Positions 1 through 13,500 of a DNA stretch of 53,613 bases are shown piece after piece (the stretch's first letter is position 1; each line of letters opens with the position of its first letter). Both the position numbers and the translations under genes were made by a program. The stretch lies in contig URSN01000002.1 in assembly GCA_900550525.1 (NCBI GenBank), positions 1 through 53,613 on the forward strand, read 5' to 3'. Source of the DNA: an uncultured Eubacteriales bacterium (GTDB taxonomy: Bacteria > Bacillota > Clostridia > Christensenellales > CAG-138). The notes beneath the pieces were generated by a model. That model had not been told where the DNA came from, ran no database searches, and was given only the letters and a program-made list of their open reading frames with translations.

Positions 1-1
1 C

Positions 2-253
2 ATTGCCATGGCGGCGGACGTGGTGCTGATGGACGACGATCCCCTGAAGATCGCCAAGGCCATCCGCATCTCCCGCAAGTGCATCCGCATTGTGTACGAA
101 AACATCGCCTTCGCCCTGATCGTCAAGGCCCTGTGCCTGCTGCTGGTGGCCGTGGGCGCGGCCAATATGTGGGCCGCCATCTTCGGCGACGTGGGCGTGA
201 TGGTCATTGCCGTGCTCAATGCCATCCGGGCCCTGCGGGTCAGCAAGCTGTAA
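2..253 (+). CDS. Heavy-metal P-type ATPase, C-terminal fragment
   Basis: This is the last 83 codons of a P1B-type metal-transporting ATPase; the 5' part lies outside the window. The fragment opens with the end of the hinge region (AADVVLMDDDP), which follows the conserved GDG(I/V)NDAPAL segment in this family. A regularly spaced helix (IRISRKCIRIVYENIAFAL) and the two final membrane helices follow, with the family-typical GDVGVMVIAVLNAIR just before the stop. Proteins with this tail export Zn, Cd, Co or Cu ions by ATP hydrolysis; the metal cannot be told because the CPC-type site is missing. A clear terminator follows, so this ends a transcription unit. Confidence 0.9.
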   Translation: MAMAADVVLMDDDPLKIAKAIRISRKCIRIVYENIAFALIVKALCLLLVAVGAANMWAAIFGDVGVMVIAVLNAIRALRVSKL

Positions 254-265
254 CCGAAACTTATT

Positions 266-301
266 ATAATAGGGGTCAGGCGTAAGTCTGGCCCCTATTA
301 T
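266..301 (+). terminator. Intrinsic terminator after the P-type ATPase
   Basis: A 12-bp stem (arms 268-279 and 288-299, one G-T wobble) with an 8-nt loop, extended by two A-T pairs, is followed by a T-rich tract. It begins 13 bases after the ATPase stop codon. Confidence 0.85.
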
Positions 302-477
302 TGTGTCAGAATCTTTTTCGTCCGATTCCGATCAGCGGGATGATCCGGAAATGCACCGGAAGCAGCAGTCAAGACAAATATGTGAATAAGTTGTTAATTC
401 TATGCAAATTCCGTGCAATTCACAGAAAAACGGTCTCCGGTTGTGACATTTTTGTGAAACTGTATAAGACGCCGGGG

Positions 478-506
478 TTGACTTTCCCGGGTGCGGAGAC
501 TACAAT
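478..506 (+). promoter_or_regulatory. Sigma-A-type promoter for the permease
   Basis: TTGACT at 478-483 and TACAAT at 501-506 are separated by 17 bases, each one mismatch from consensus. The site is 46 bases upstream of the permease ATG. The rest of 302-552 shows no other gene. Confidence 0.7.
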
Positions 507-552
507 ACCATACGGTTCAAAGATCATTTCTGAAGAAAGGGGAGGAGCTATC

Positions 553-1510
553 ATGGAGAAAATTCTGGCGGTTGCCATTTTTGTCGTGATGTTTGCCCTC
601 ATCATCTGGGACCGGTTCCCCCGCCAGTGGGTAACGCTGGGCAGCGGAGCTCTGGTGCTGGTACTGGTGTTCGGCCTGTGCATGCATGACGGAGGGGCCA
701 TCTGGGAGACGCTGAACCTCAGCTGCTTTATCCAGAAGAGCTTCTGGGTGGGCTCGTCCGAGTCCAGCACCGGCATCAACTGGTCCACCATTGTGTTCAT
801 CGCCGGTATGATGGTGATGGTGGAGGGCATGGGCCATGCGGGAATTTTCCAGTGGTTGTGCCTGAAAATCGCAAAGCTTGTGCATTACCGGACGGTGCCG
901 CTGCTGATCTGCTTTATGGTGATGTCGGCGCTTCTGGCCATGTTCATCGACAGCATCACCGTGATCCTGTTCCTGGCCGCCGTGACGGCGGAGCTGGCCA
1001 AGACCCTGTATTTTGACCCGGTGCCTATGATCCTGGCGGAGATTTTCTGCGCCAACCTGGGTGGTTCGGCCACCATGTGCGGCGATCCTCCCAATATCAT
1101 CATCGGGACCTCCCTGGGGCTGAGCTTCTTCGACTTCCTGGGCAACACCGGCGTTATCGCGGCGGTATGCCTGGTGTTCACGGTGGTGTACTTCTTCCTG
1201 TGCTTCCGGCCGCCCCTGGCCCAGAGCGAGAAGAATCGCCCGGCAGACGTGGTGTACCCCGACGCGGCGTCGGCGGTGACCAACCGGGCGGGGTTCTACG
1301 GTTGCGGAGCATCCTTCCTGGTGGTGGTGGTCCTGCTGATCACCCACGCCCAGACGGAGCTGACGGTGGCCACCATCGGGTGCATCGCCGCGGCTCTGAT
1401 GAGCATGGTGACGCTGCTGACCAGCGGCCGGAAGGCGGCTGCGGGACTGTTTGCCCGGGTGGACTACAAGCCCCTGCTGTTCTTCACGGGCCTGTTCGTG
1501 GTGGTGGCCG
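553..1510 (+). CDS. NhaD/SLC13-type ion permease, 3' end missing
   Basis: This is an integral membrane transporter of the ion-transporter superfamily (P-protein, ArsB and NhaD relatives), which move Na+, arsenite or organic anions. The start is fixed by GGAGGAG seven bases before the ATG. Visible are an N-terminal helix, a series of hydrophobic segments, and the hallmark loop CGDPPNIIIGT around residues 179-189. The coding sequence is good for about 319 residues and then stops making sense at LFFTGLFVVVAG, where relatives continue for roughly another 100 residues. From about 1510 the DNA is the Pro/Gly-rich 3' part of the opposite-strand giant gene. The gene is therefore cut by a DNA junction, not by a point mutation. 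Base composition of 1-1510 is visibly less GCG-rich than what follows. Confidence 0.85.
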
Positions 1511-1520
1511 GGCGTGTCGT
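1500..1520. other. Novel junction: permease 3' truncation meets giant gene 3' truncation
   Basis: The plus-strand permease loses similarity to its family here. The minus-strand giant gene runs without a stop codon from its GEP repeats straight into the antisense of the permease. Neither gene has its natural end. The GCCGGG at 1507-1512 also occurs repeatedly in the giant gene's 9-base repeat (about 1555-1595), giving microhomology. This suits a microhomology rearrangement or a repeat-driven assembly join; the sequence alone cannot decide. Confidence 0.75.
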
Positions 1521-4500
1521 GCTCGCCGTGTTCGTCGGGCGCGCGGTGTTCGCCGGGCTCGCCGGGCTCGCCGGGTTCGCCGGGCTCGCCGGGCTGCTCG
1601 GGTTCCTCGGGCTGCTCGGGCGGGAGGAGCGAGCGGATCTCCTCGTCGGTCAGCGCGCCGCGGATGACCTCGACAAGGCGCGCCCTGTCGATGCGGCCGT
1701 CCGCCATGGCCGCGGCAATGCGCGCGGCGAGCTCCGCTGCGGTCTGCTCCGGCAGGACGACGGAGAAGTCGCGATCGTCGTCCTCCATCGCATCGACCAG
1801 CTCGCCGGTGAGGATGCGCCCATCCTCGGCGCGGCCGGTCACCTGCTCCGGCTCGGGCGCGGGGGCGCCGGTCCTCTCGGCGTCGATCCAGATGTCGCCC
1901 GCGTTCGGGATCTCCATGGTGAGCGTCCCCGGGATGTCCACGATGAGGTGGCTGTCCTCCTCGCCGACGCTCTTGCCGCCGGAGACGATGAGCGCGGGTA
2001 CGGCGTCCGGCGCGACGGTCGAGGTGTTCTGCTCGTGGATGTAGAGCTCCGCATCCGTGCCGTCCGGCAGGAGCCTGCCCACGACGCCCTTGGCGTCGAG
2101 GTCGATGGTGCCGGAGCCGTCGCTGCTGGAGATGCGCTCAAAGCGGATGTCCTCGCCCGCGTTGAGGTCGAGCCTGCCGCCGTTGATCACGTCGATCACC
2201 GTCGTGGTGATGTCCTTTGGCGTTTCGACCACCAGCTCCGCGCCGTCCACAACGGTGGGATCGATGTCGATGTCCTCCTCGGAGGTGAGGTAGGTATCGA
2301 CCGTGAGCACCTCTTGGCCATCCTCGTTGTGGAAGATCAGGCGGCCGGTGCCGGTGCTGATCTCCAGCGGATCGTCCGCGGTGCCGACGCTCTCGCCGGT
2401 GATACCGATGATGTACACATCGCCGTTGTTGGTCACGATGTCGAGCCCGTCGGCGGCGCCCAGCACGGCGTCGCCGTCGAGGATGCTGCCCGTCGGGCTG
2501 TCGAGCGTGATCGTGATGGTCCTGCCCTCGCCCTCGGCGGCCACAAGGCCAAGGTGGTAGCCGGTCGCCGCCTCGTTGGGCGCGAGCGTCTGCGTGAAGG
2601 CCGCGTCCTCGCCGGTGGCGAACACGCTGCCGTCGGACCCGGCGACCAGCTTGCGCGGGTTCAGCTCGTAGTAGAGCACGCCGTCGTGCCGGCTGATCGT
2701 CAGGTACACGACGCCGCCGTAGCTCACCTGGCCGACGAGCTCATACCGGCGCTCCACGATTACGCCGTCCTCATTCTTCAGGCTGTAATCCACCGTGCCG
2801 GTGCGCTGCTGGTAATCCGCCTTCACCCAGGACGAGCCGTCCAGGTAGTAATAATTGCCGGCCAGGTCCTTTGCGATCACGTCGGTGATCTGCTCGAGCA
2901 TGATCTGCTGGCCCCCGAGGAAGGTGATGCTGGGGCCGTCCTCGTTCTCGACGGGCCTCACCTCGTACAGGATGTCCATGGAGGCGTCGCGGTCGAGCGT
3001 GATGATCTTGCCGGACGCATCCACATAGGAGAGCGTGTTGTTGTAGAGCGTGTAGACCCTGCCGCCATACACGATCTTGCCCTCGTCGTTGTAGGCAAGG
3101 TCCCGCTTCTGGCCGAGGCTCCCGCGCGCGCGCGCCACGAGGTTCACGGAGGTATACGTCTCGCCGTCGAACTTGGCGGAGAAGGCGCCCTTGATGTTGA
3201 GCACCAGGCCGCCGCGCGTGAGGAACAGCGTGTCGGTGATCCGGTAGCCCTTGGTGATGGGGCTGCCGCTGGCGTCGGTCATGGCGTTTGCGGGGATATC
3301 GACCTCGCGGATGGGGATGTCGCTCAGCGGCCCGATGATCAGCAGCAGCGAGCCGTCCTCCTCCACGCTGCCGGGGCGCAGCACGAGCTTGCCGTCCTCC
3401 AGGTCGGCCCTGGTGGCGTAGCTGGTGCGCTGCATGTCCTCAAAGTAGAACTTCATGCCGGCCTTGTCAAGCATCCGGCTGCCGCCGTCCCCGTAGGTCA
3501 GGTAGTGATTGCCGGTCTCCCAGGTGTAGGTGTACGCCTGCGCCGTGCCGGTGAGCGCGCCGTCGCCGTCCTTCTCCACCGGGTAGGTCGCATTGAGGTC
3601 GATCACGAGGTAGTTCTTGCTGTCGCCGTCGTAGCGCGCATAATAGCCGCCGATCGCGGTGAACGTCCTGCCGTCGAGCGCATAGAGCAGGTACTCCTTC
3701 GCCGCGTTCGCAGGATCGGCCAGGTCGATGTAGACCGGCTGCCCCTCCTTGATCTGATACTCCGCCAGGATGGGGTTGCCGTCCCCGTCCGTCGTGCCGG
3801 TATCGAATTGCAGCTTCTGGTAGGTGGTCCGCTCCATCACCTCGGTGACCTCGGTCTGCGCCAGCGCCGACTCGTCCTGCTGCGTGCGGGTGACGGTGTA
3901 CGTCCAGTTGTCGCGCCAGCCCCGCTTCAGCGTGCAGGAAGCGCCGTCGCTGAGCGTGACGGTGTACGTGTTCGTGAGCGACTTGGGCTCGATCGTCACC
4001 TGCTCGCCGTCGATGGTGAACGCCAGCTCGCCGGTGGGCAGCTGCACGAATGCGCCGTCCGGCTGCACGGCGGTCGCCTGAACCAGCCGCGACCGGACCA
4101 CGCTGTAGGTGTCGTCCCCGTTGTCGCGGACGAACAGGTCCGCGTCCGGATGGCTGTCGAGCCGGTAATAGGTCTGGCCGCCCGCGGTGAACGCCGTATT
4201 CTTATCCAGGTACGACCACAGCTCCTCGCCTTTGAGCGTCAGCGCCGCGCCGTTTCTCAGCAGGCGCATGCGCTGTTCGGAATCCGTCTCCGCGGTCAGG
4301 GTGAGCGGCTTGCCGTATTCGCCCGTCGCGCGGTCGTACGCGTCGTAGTACACGCCCTGATCGTCCACGTACACGGTCGTCCCGTCGTCGAGCGCAAAGG
4401 CTTCGCCGCTGGAATAGTACTCCGTGGAGAGCGTGGCCGACGCCGGCTGCATCATCACGAAGGCGAGCGACAGGGAATGGCGCTTGAACGTGTACGACGT

Positions 4501-7500
4501 GTACTGGAAGAGCATGGTATCCTTGTTCGGATCCTGGCGGTACTGGACGCACTCGGCAAAGACGAATACGTCCTCCCGGAACCAGACGGAGCCGTCGTCC
4601 GCACGCGCCTGCTCGCCGTTGGGCGACATGTAGAAGGAGCTGCCGTTGTGCTTGACCTCCACCCGGTCCGAAATGGTTTCGGAGGTGTAGACCGGCTGGA
4701 ACACGATGGAGGCGAGCGCGGCGGCAATCCCGTCGAACCGGCCGCTCGGCAGCGTCGTCAGGAAGGCCAGGTCGCTTTGCGAAATGACATACCCGAGCCC
4801 GTTCAGGTACTCCGGCGTGATATCCGTTTGCGAGGTGCCGATCCCGTCGGTGATGCTCAGATGCAGCGTGTCGGCGGCGTTGTTGTAGACGGAGTCGAGC
4901 TTCCACGTCAGCGTGACGTCGATGCCCTCAAAGCCCAGGAAGTCCTCGAACGTGAACGTGAAGTCGAGCGTGGCGGACTGCTTCTGGTCGTACAGATGCT
5001 CGGGGGAATGGTACTGATACCGCTCGTCCCCCGACCAGTCGTTGCCCTTGACCTCAAAGACGACCATGTTGTCGCCGATGACGATCGTGTGCAGCGTGCG
5101 CCCGTCGCCATCGCCGTCCACACGCAGGTTCCCGGCGTTCGCGTCCAGATAGTCCTCCGGCTTGTTGTCCGCATCCTGCTTCTCGACGTCCTTGCCCTGC
5201 ATGACGTACAGCTCATAGCTGCCGGCGGCCGTATCGTAGAGGAGCAGGTAGTACAGGTCGTCCTCGCCGCCGCCCATGCCGGCCGGCGTTGTGATGTTGC
5301 CCGAGAGGCCGTAATACACGATGGAGCCGACCTGCCCGAGCCGCACGGGGCTGACGTCCCATTCGTCCGTGCCGGTGATCGTGCCGTCGCTGCCGTAGAT
5401 GGGGCGGCTCAGGCGGATGGTCGTCCTGCCGTTGTCAAAGCCCCACCAGCCGGCCTCCACGGCGCTCATGATCACCTCGTAGGTCGCGTCCTCGTCGATG
5501 GTGAGCTCGCCGCTGGTCAGGTCGATGGAGATGCCCCTGGCCAGGCGGATCTCGATCACCTTGCCGCTGCCGTCGCGGACGAATTCGTACTCGCCCACGG
5601 CCGTCTCCGTGCCGCCCTCCTGGATGCGGGAGACGTTGCCGAACTCGTCCATGTAGAAGATCGTGCCGTTGGGCAGCCGATAGCTGTACAGGCCGCTGGC
5701 CGCGTCATAGCCGGTGCGGTAGTAATCCAGCACGTCCCGTCCGCTGACCGTGTAATCGGCCCCCAGCGCGACGGTTTCGTCCTCCAGGTAGCTGAGCGTG
5801 CCCGGCTGCGGGATGGTGACGGCGTTCGCGCCGGCGACCATGGTCGCCTCCACGCCCTCCTCGAGCGTGAGCGCCACATTGCCCTCGTGCGAGACGACCC
5901 GCTCGATGATCACCGGGTCGGTATGGTCCTCGAGCGCGTTGCCGCTGCCGTCCACGACGTGCAGCACGACCGGGACCACGTTCAGGAAGATATCCCCCTG
6001 CGCGTCCACGCGCACAAGGCCGTTGGAGCCGGCGAACACATAGGCGTTGACCGTGCTGCCCGCGCTGCCGATGCTGCCCGCGCCGCTGATCTCCAGCACG
6101 TGCGCCCAGATGGGATAGACCATCGTGCCGGAGGAGAGGTTCATCACCTGCGCCACGGCGTTGAGCGCGCCGCCCGTCTCGCCCGTCCAGCGGAAGGCCA
6201 CCTCGCCCTGATGGTTGGAGAGGAAGCCGTTCACCGTCAGGCCGCCGCTGCCGCTCGTCTCGACCGTGACGGTGGGATTGTCGTAGGAGACGGTCCGCAG
6301 ATCCGTCTTGACGCCGGTCACCTGCGGGTTGATGTAGCCGCTGTTGATCAGGTATACGTTCGGCAGCACCACGGTGTAATCCGTGCTGTTGGTGATCAGC
6401 ACGAGCGGGAGCATCGCCTGGTCGTAGACCGTCAGCGTGGGCGCGTTGTCCGCGTACAGGAACGCCTCGCCGCGCAGGTTGTTGGTGAGCTCCGAGAGCG
6501 TGACCGTATCGCCCGACACGGAGTAGAAGCCGTTCGGGTTCCTGACGCCCGCCTCGCGGACGGTCAGCCTGCCGTCGTGCAGCGAGATGTCGACATAGAT
6601 GCCGGCGGCCGCGTCGCCCAGGTACAGCACGGCCGACTCGTCGATCGTGGTCGAGCCCGTGGAGCTGAACGAAGCGTCGTTGTGCGTGCTCTTGACAAAC
6701 GCGCCGCCCTTTTTGAGCGTGAGCTTGACCGAGCCGTTCGAGAACGCATAGTCCGTCACGGTCACGCGCGCGCCGCGGAAGGTCACGCCCGCGCCGATGA
6801 CCGTGCTGGCCGCCGCCGTTGTGATCGGCCTGCCGTAGGCGTCCGCGTCGCCGATGGCGTTGAGCTGCACGGTGGCGCGCACGTCGATGTTGCCGTTGTC
6901 CCGGTAGACCGGGACGGTGGAGGCGTAGACCGTCGTATCGTTGTGGCCGGTGATGTCCGCATACGCGATGCTCACCCGCACGTCCATGTTGGTCGTGGGC
7001 GCGCTCGTGGCGTCGATGTTCGCGCCGAGCGCGGAGCCCTTGGCGTAGGTGTAGGTGTAGATATCCAGCTCCGCCACGTGGGCAAGGAGGAACACCTCGC
7101 TCGCCTCGATGCGCACCGGGCTGGCGGCCGTGCCGGCCACGTCCGTATGCGCGGTGAGGTCGGTGGTCACATACGCCTTCGAATCGGGCCGCACGCCGAG
7201 GCCGGAGGCGTCCACGCTCACGGTGGTGCTCACGCCGGTCTGCGAGGCCTCCGCCTTGACGCTCACGGTGTTGAAGCGGTCCAGGATGGATACGCCCTCT
7301 GCCACGTTCACGCGCACGTCGGAATCCAGCGCGACCGTCGCCGTCGCATAGCCCATGGATACGAAGCCGCCGGAGCTGATCTTGGAGGTCGTGACGATGG
7401 AATCGTTCCCGCCGGCCGTGGCGAGGATGTCCACATCGCCATAGTTGGCGCTGAGGCTGCTGCCGGAAAGCAGGTTCACCGCGATGTTGCGCGTGAGCCT

Positions 7501-10500
7501 GTTCTCCGAGATGAGCTTGTCGCCGGTGATGGACCCGCCGCCGTCGGCGAGCGTCTCCGCCTTCAGCTCGGCGCGGGACGACGCCTTGACGATGAGCGAC
7601 TCGTACGCGTCGAGCAGGCCGGCGATGTTGATCGTGTTCTCGCTGGCCGCCTCGTTCCGGCCGTAGGTCGTGTTCACGTTGAAGCCGATGCCGATCGTCG
7701 TGCCGCGCGCCACGCTCTCGCCGGACACGGCGTCCTCGGAGAGGATGTTGACGCTGCCGCCCTCGGACACCAGCTCCGCATTGCCGCGCACGTCCACGCC
7801 GGTGGAATACCACGCGAACGTGGGCAGCTCCTCCACATCGACGGAGCCGAGGCTCACGTTCGTGCCGCGCTCGATGTTGGCGCGGGCGCGCCCGGTGTTG
7901 TAGGCGCGCAGCTCGATGTCGCCGCCGGCGCGGATCTGCGCGCCGTCCACCGTGACGTGCACGCTCTGGCGCTCCGTATCGCTGCCGCCGACGCTCGCCT
8001 GCGCGCGGACATAGGCGACGCTTACGCCGCCGCCGCCCTCCGCGGTGGAGACGGCCTCGGACGTGGTGTTGCCGATCGCCTCGGCGACCACGTCGCCGCT
8101 GGCGGTCAGCGCCACGCCGGAGATGCCGGCGGACACGCTGTCGTGCGTGGCGGCGCGCGATTCGCGCCCGCCGATGGCGACGAGTCCGACGGTCACGCCG
8201 CTGTCCACGCTGGCGTCCGCCTCCGTGGTGGATTTGGCAAGGATACCGGCCTGCACGGCCCTGACCGCGCCCGTGCCGGAGAGGGTCGCGCTGTTCTTTG
8301 TCCGGCTCGTGGCGGTGGACGTGTTCGCATCCACGCCGACGAGCGATACCGATGCGCCGCCGGTCGCGCCGTTTTCCGCGACCGCGCCGCCGTCGAGGAG
8401 CGATTCCACCGTCAGCGCGCCGATGACGTTCATCGTCCCGTCGGCCTCTATGAAGGCCCGCTGCTCGGCGGCAAGCGCGGCGTCCACCACGTTGACCGCG
8501 ACGCGCACGCCGCCCACGTTGACCTGGCGCGAGCGGCCCTCGGCGAATGCGTTGACGGAGCCGTCCGCGCGGACGGTGAGCGCGCCGTTGATCACGGCGC
8601 TGCCCGTCGTCCTGAAATACGCCTCCGCCGTGGTGGCGGCGCTGGCGTTGGCCACGTTGGCGTCCGTATTGGCGAGGTTCACGCCCACGCCGCCGGCGGA
8701 ACCGGTGGCGGCGTGCGCATAGGAGGAATAGTCGTTGAGGACGGTGGCGCTGCCCGCCTGCACGTCCGCCGCCTCGACAAAGGCGTGGAAGGCGCCCTTA
8801 GCCTCCGCGTCGCTGACGAGCACCGTCACGTTGACCGCGTTGACGGATACCTCCGGCGTCCAGATGTCGGCCACGGCGTTGCTGCCGGCCGACAGGCTCA
8901 CGGTCAGCGCCTGCGCGGCGGTGATGCTGCCGAGCGTGCGGATGTGCGCGCCGGCCGTCGCCTCCATGCGCGCGAGCGCGGTGGAGCTCTTCACGTCCAC
9001 GAGCGTGACCTGCACGCCGCCGGTGGAATAGTTGCTGCCCACGGTGGCCGCCGCGCCCGGCGTGCCGGCGCCTTGGTTGAACGAGGAGCGCACCGTGACG
9101 CTGCCGGTGAGGGACGTGACGGAGACGCCGCTGGCCGTCGCGGCCGCGCCCTGCGCGTCGCCGATGAAGGCCTGCTGGTCGGCGCTGACGACGGCGGTCG
9201 CCGCGTTGGCGGCGATGGTCGCGCCCGCAACGCTGATCTGTGTGCCCAGCACCTCGGCAATCGCCTGCGCCGTGCCGGCGACCTCCACCAGCACGTCGCC
9301 CGTTGCGGTGAGCGTGCCGCTGCCGCCGATGTAGCCGTAGGCGCGCGTGCCCGCCTCGGCATGGGCGACGTTGACGTCCGCCGTCGCCGCGCCCACGCCC
9401 ACGGAGGGCTGGCGCGACTCGGCAAACGCATAGGACTGGTATTCGTTTTCGACGGTGACGGCCGCAGCCTGCACCGTTCTGCCGGCGGCCGTGAGGATGT
9501 GGGCGGAGAAGTCGCCGTCCGCCCGCGCGACGGTGACGTTCACGCCGACGGAGGCGAGGCCGACGTCCACCGTCGGCTCCTCCCCCTCGACGAGGGCATA
9601 GCTGCTGCCGTTTGCCCGCACGGCCACCGCGCCGCCGCCGGTGAGGGCGACGCCGTCCAGATATGCATGGTTCACGGCGCGATCGAGCGCCACGGCGACG
9701 TTGGACGAGCCGCCATAGAGCGAGATGGACGTGCTGCCCTTCACGCTGTTGCCGAGCGTCGCCTTTGCGCCCTGCCCGCTGCCGCCGTTGAGCGCGGCGT
9801 TGACGGTGAGGCCCGCGCCGCGGATGGAAACGCCCTGGATGTAGGCGCGGTTCTCGGCGTCGAGCAGCGCCACGAGCACGTTGGCCGCGATCGTGAGGCC
9901 GCTGCCGCTGAGCACCGGGGTGATGTTGTACGCCTCGGAGAGCGCCGTGCCGTTTGCAAGGACGCTGACGGCCTTCGCCGTCAGGCTGCCGCCGCCGGTG
10001 ATCGCGGCCGCGGCGCGGCTGTCCGCGTTGGCGATGGCGAGGTTGACCTTCACGCCCGCGAGCTCGCCGCTTACGCCGCCCGCGCTGGGCGCGACGACGG
10101 CCTTAGCGCTGGCGGTATAGTCCGTACGGACGGTCACGCCGTCCGCCTGGGCGCTGCCGCCGGAGGGGATGTCCAGCGCGGCGGTGAACGTGCTCTGCGA
10201 ATACGCCACGTTCACAAGGACGGTGGCGGTGAGCGCGCCGAGGTTCTGGTTCAGGCTCTGCGAGAGGACGTTCGCCGTGCCCCTGCTGGCGATGTTCACA
10301 TCGCCGCTGTCGGCGAGGGTCAAACTGTACGGCGCGACGCTCGCCACGGAGGCGGCCCTGCCGTAGGCCACGGCCACGTTGGCCGCCGTGGAGACCGCTC
10401 CGCCGCTGCCGGTGATGAGCCCGGCAAAGACCGCGGCCGTATCGCTGCCGGCGTCGAGACCGGACAGGTCGGCCACGTTCCCGGCGCCCGGAACGCCGGA

Positions 10501-13500
10501 GGCGTCCACATACTGCATGCCGCTGAGGCCCTCGTTGAGCGAGGAGACGGCCGAGAGCGAGCCCGCGCTGAGCGCGCCGCCCTCGACGAGCACGCGCTGC
10601 TCGCTGCGCAGCAGCGCCACGGCCGCGGAGCCGAGCACCGACACCGCGCCGCCGGAAACGCCCCAGACCTGCGCGTTGGCCGTGGCCGTGCCGTACGCGC
10701 CGAGCTCCAGCGCGCCCGTCACGCTCAGCCGGTCCGCATTGCCGCCCAGGATGCGGGCGATGTTCCTCGTATAGTTGTCCGCCACGGCGGAGTTGAGGCC
10801 GACCGACACCGCGCCGGCGTTGCCGGCAAGGGCGATGGCCTCGGCCGACGAGGCGTTCTTGCCGTCCGCGCGGCCGGCGTACAGCTCGACGCGCGCCGCC
10901 TGCACGGCGGAGCCGGTCAGGTCGATCTCCACGACGTTGTCGGCGTCGAGCAGCACGTACGTCACGATCAGGCCGACGGCGACCGCGCCGCCGTTGATCT
11001 GCGCCACGTACGAGCGGGCGGCGGCGCTGAACTGCCCGTCGATTTTGATCGTGCCGGAGGCGGTCACGTCCATGCGGCTGATGCCGGCGTACGCGTCCGT
11101 CCGGTTGAACACGAGCAGCACCTGCGGCGTGACGGCGACCGCCCCGCCGGTGATCCTGGCCGCGAAGCTCTCGGCCTCGGTCGTGATGTCGTTTTGGATG
11201 GTGACGCTGCCCGCGGTGACGCCGCCCTTTGCCGCCGGGTCGCTGCCGGCGGACGTGCCCGGCGCGGCGCCGATGTACGTGCGCACGGTGGGCTCGAGGA
11301 TGACGACCGCGACGGACGCGCCGACGGCGACCGCGCCGCCGGTCACGCCGACGGTGAAGGCGCGCGCGCTGCTGTCGACGTGCGAGAGAAGGCTGATATC
11401 GGGCGCCGCGGCCTTGTTCACACGGCCGACGGTCACGCCCTGCGCGATGAAGGTCTCCACCAGGCTGCGGTTGAGCGCGACGGCGACGCCCGCGTTGACC
11501 GCCACGGCGCCGCCGGCGATGCCGGCCGCCGCCACGGAGACGGAGCCGTCCGCCCGCGTCTCAAGCGCGACCGCGTCCGCATCAACGATGCTGCCGCCGC
11601 CCTCGATGCTGGCGCGGGTCGTGCCCTCGTACGTCACGGCCGCCGCGCTGGCGCTGACGCCCACGAACCCGCCGCCCAGGGCGAGCGTGGCCGCGGCGAT
11701 GTGCTCATACTCGCTCTGCGCCGCGATGGTGAGCGTCCCGGCCTGCTCTACGCTGCCGCCCACGGTGGCGATGGCGTTCGTGCCGAGCGTCACCACGGCC
11801 ACCGCCACGCCGACGCCGGCCGTACCGCCGAAGCCGCCGCTGACGGAGATCGCGTGGAAGGTCAGGTCGCTGATCTCAAAATCGCCGTTCTCTTCGATGT
11901 TCAGGAACTCGTTGGCCGCCTTGTCCTGCTCGCTCAGCTCGCCGCCGGTCAGGGCCGGGGAGCCGGCGTAGGCGGAAACGGTGATGTCGCCCGCTGCGGA
12001 AAGGACGGAGCCCGCCTCCGTGCAGGCGATCACATTGCTGTTGAGGATGGCGACGGCCATGCCCACGCCCACGCCCGCGGCGCCGCCGCCGGAGAAGGAG
12101 GCGGTCACGAGGCTGGCGTTGAGCACGTCCGCGGCGGCGACGGTGATGTCGCCCGCGCTCTCCACGGTCGTGTTACTGCCGATGAAGGCGCTGGTGGCGT
12201 CGGTGGAGGCGGGCCTTGTGAAGCCGTCGAGGATGGCGGCGGCCTCGCCGCGGTCGCTCCCGTCGCCCTCAAGCGCGCCGATGTTCAGCTCCGCCCCGGG
12301 CTGGCCGGGATCGGTGCTCTGCGGGTCCGACGTATCGACCGTGTATTCCTTGTTGAAATCGTCGCTCAGGTACTGGTCGTTGCCGTCGTAGTAGCCGCCG
12401 TCCTCCGAGCCGACGCTGATGCCGCTGTAGCGGTTCCCGCTGCCGGACACGTCCTCGCCGAGGCGTTCGCCCAGGCCCTCGTAGACGCCCGCGGCCGCGG
12501 ACGGCGCGCTGTCCTTCATGCCCTGCTGGCCGTTCGCCCCGTTGATGAGCGCGTCGGCGTTGAAGTATGCCTGCAGCGCGTCGGCGGAATCCTGATCGAG
12601 CTTGCCGCCCACGACGACCGCCATGATGACCGCGCCCACGCCGGCCGAGCCGCCGCCGGAGACGGTGCCCGCATAGGTGCGCACGTCGCGCCTGCTCAGC
12701 GCGTCGATGAGCACGTCCGCAAGGCTGGTGCGCACGGCGTAGTTGTCGCCGACGCCGGCGGAGACCGTGTTCTTTGCAACGGTGACGATCGCCGTCACGC
12801 CCACGCCGGCCGAACCGGCGAAGGCCGCCGACGCCGCAACGCCGATGAGCTGATAGTCGTCGTTGGCGCGGATCTCGATGGAGGCCGCCTCGATGGCGGG
12901 CTTGCCGCCGCCGGCGTTGTCCTCCACCTCGGCGCGGGTGACCAGCTCCGTCACGATCACATCCACCGTGCCGGACACGCCGGCCGAGCCGCCGCCGGAG
13001 ATGCCGGCGCCGTCCGCGGTGATGAACTCGCGCGAGTTGGCCAGGATGGCGAGCGCGCCGGACGCGTCCACCGCGCTGCCGGAGAGCAGCAGCGCCTCGG
13101 TCGTGCCGGTGAAATAGGAGACGATGGCCACGCCGCCCACGCCGGCCGTACCGCCGCCGGCGGCGCTCAGGCCCACGCTGTAGAGCCGGACCACGCTGTC
13201 GGCGGCGACCGTCACATCGCCGCCCGCGCTGACGGCGCCGCCCAGGTGCGCCTGCACCAGGTCGCCAAAGAGCAGCACGTTGCCGCCGATGGCCACGCCC
13301 GCCGTGCCGCCGGTGACGCCGAACGTGGCGGACAGCAGATACAGCGTGTCGCTGCTGTTGGCGCTGACCGTGACGTCCTTTTCGGCGTGCACGCGCGCGC
13401 TGCCGCCGTCGAGGATGGCGCTGACCTGCTTTTCAAAGGAGATGGTGACGACCGTCGCGCCCAGCGCGGCCGTGCTGCCGCCGGACGCCGAGAGCGCGCC

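Noticed and set aside
517..1510. Extension of the giant protein's reading frame into antisense permease DNA
   Set aside because: The His/Gln/Arg-rich translation here is the complement of a well-recognised permease, so it is not taken as part of the protein even if it is now translated.
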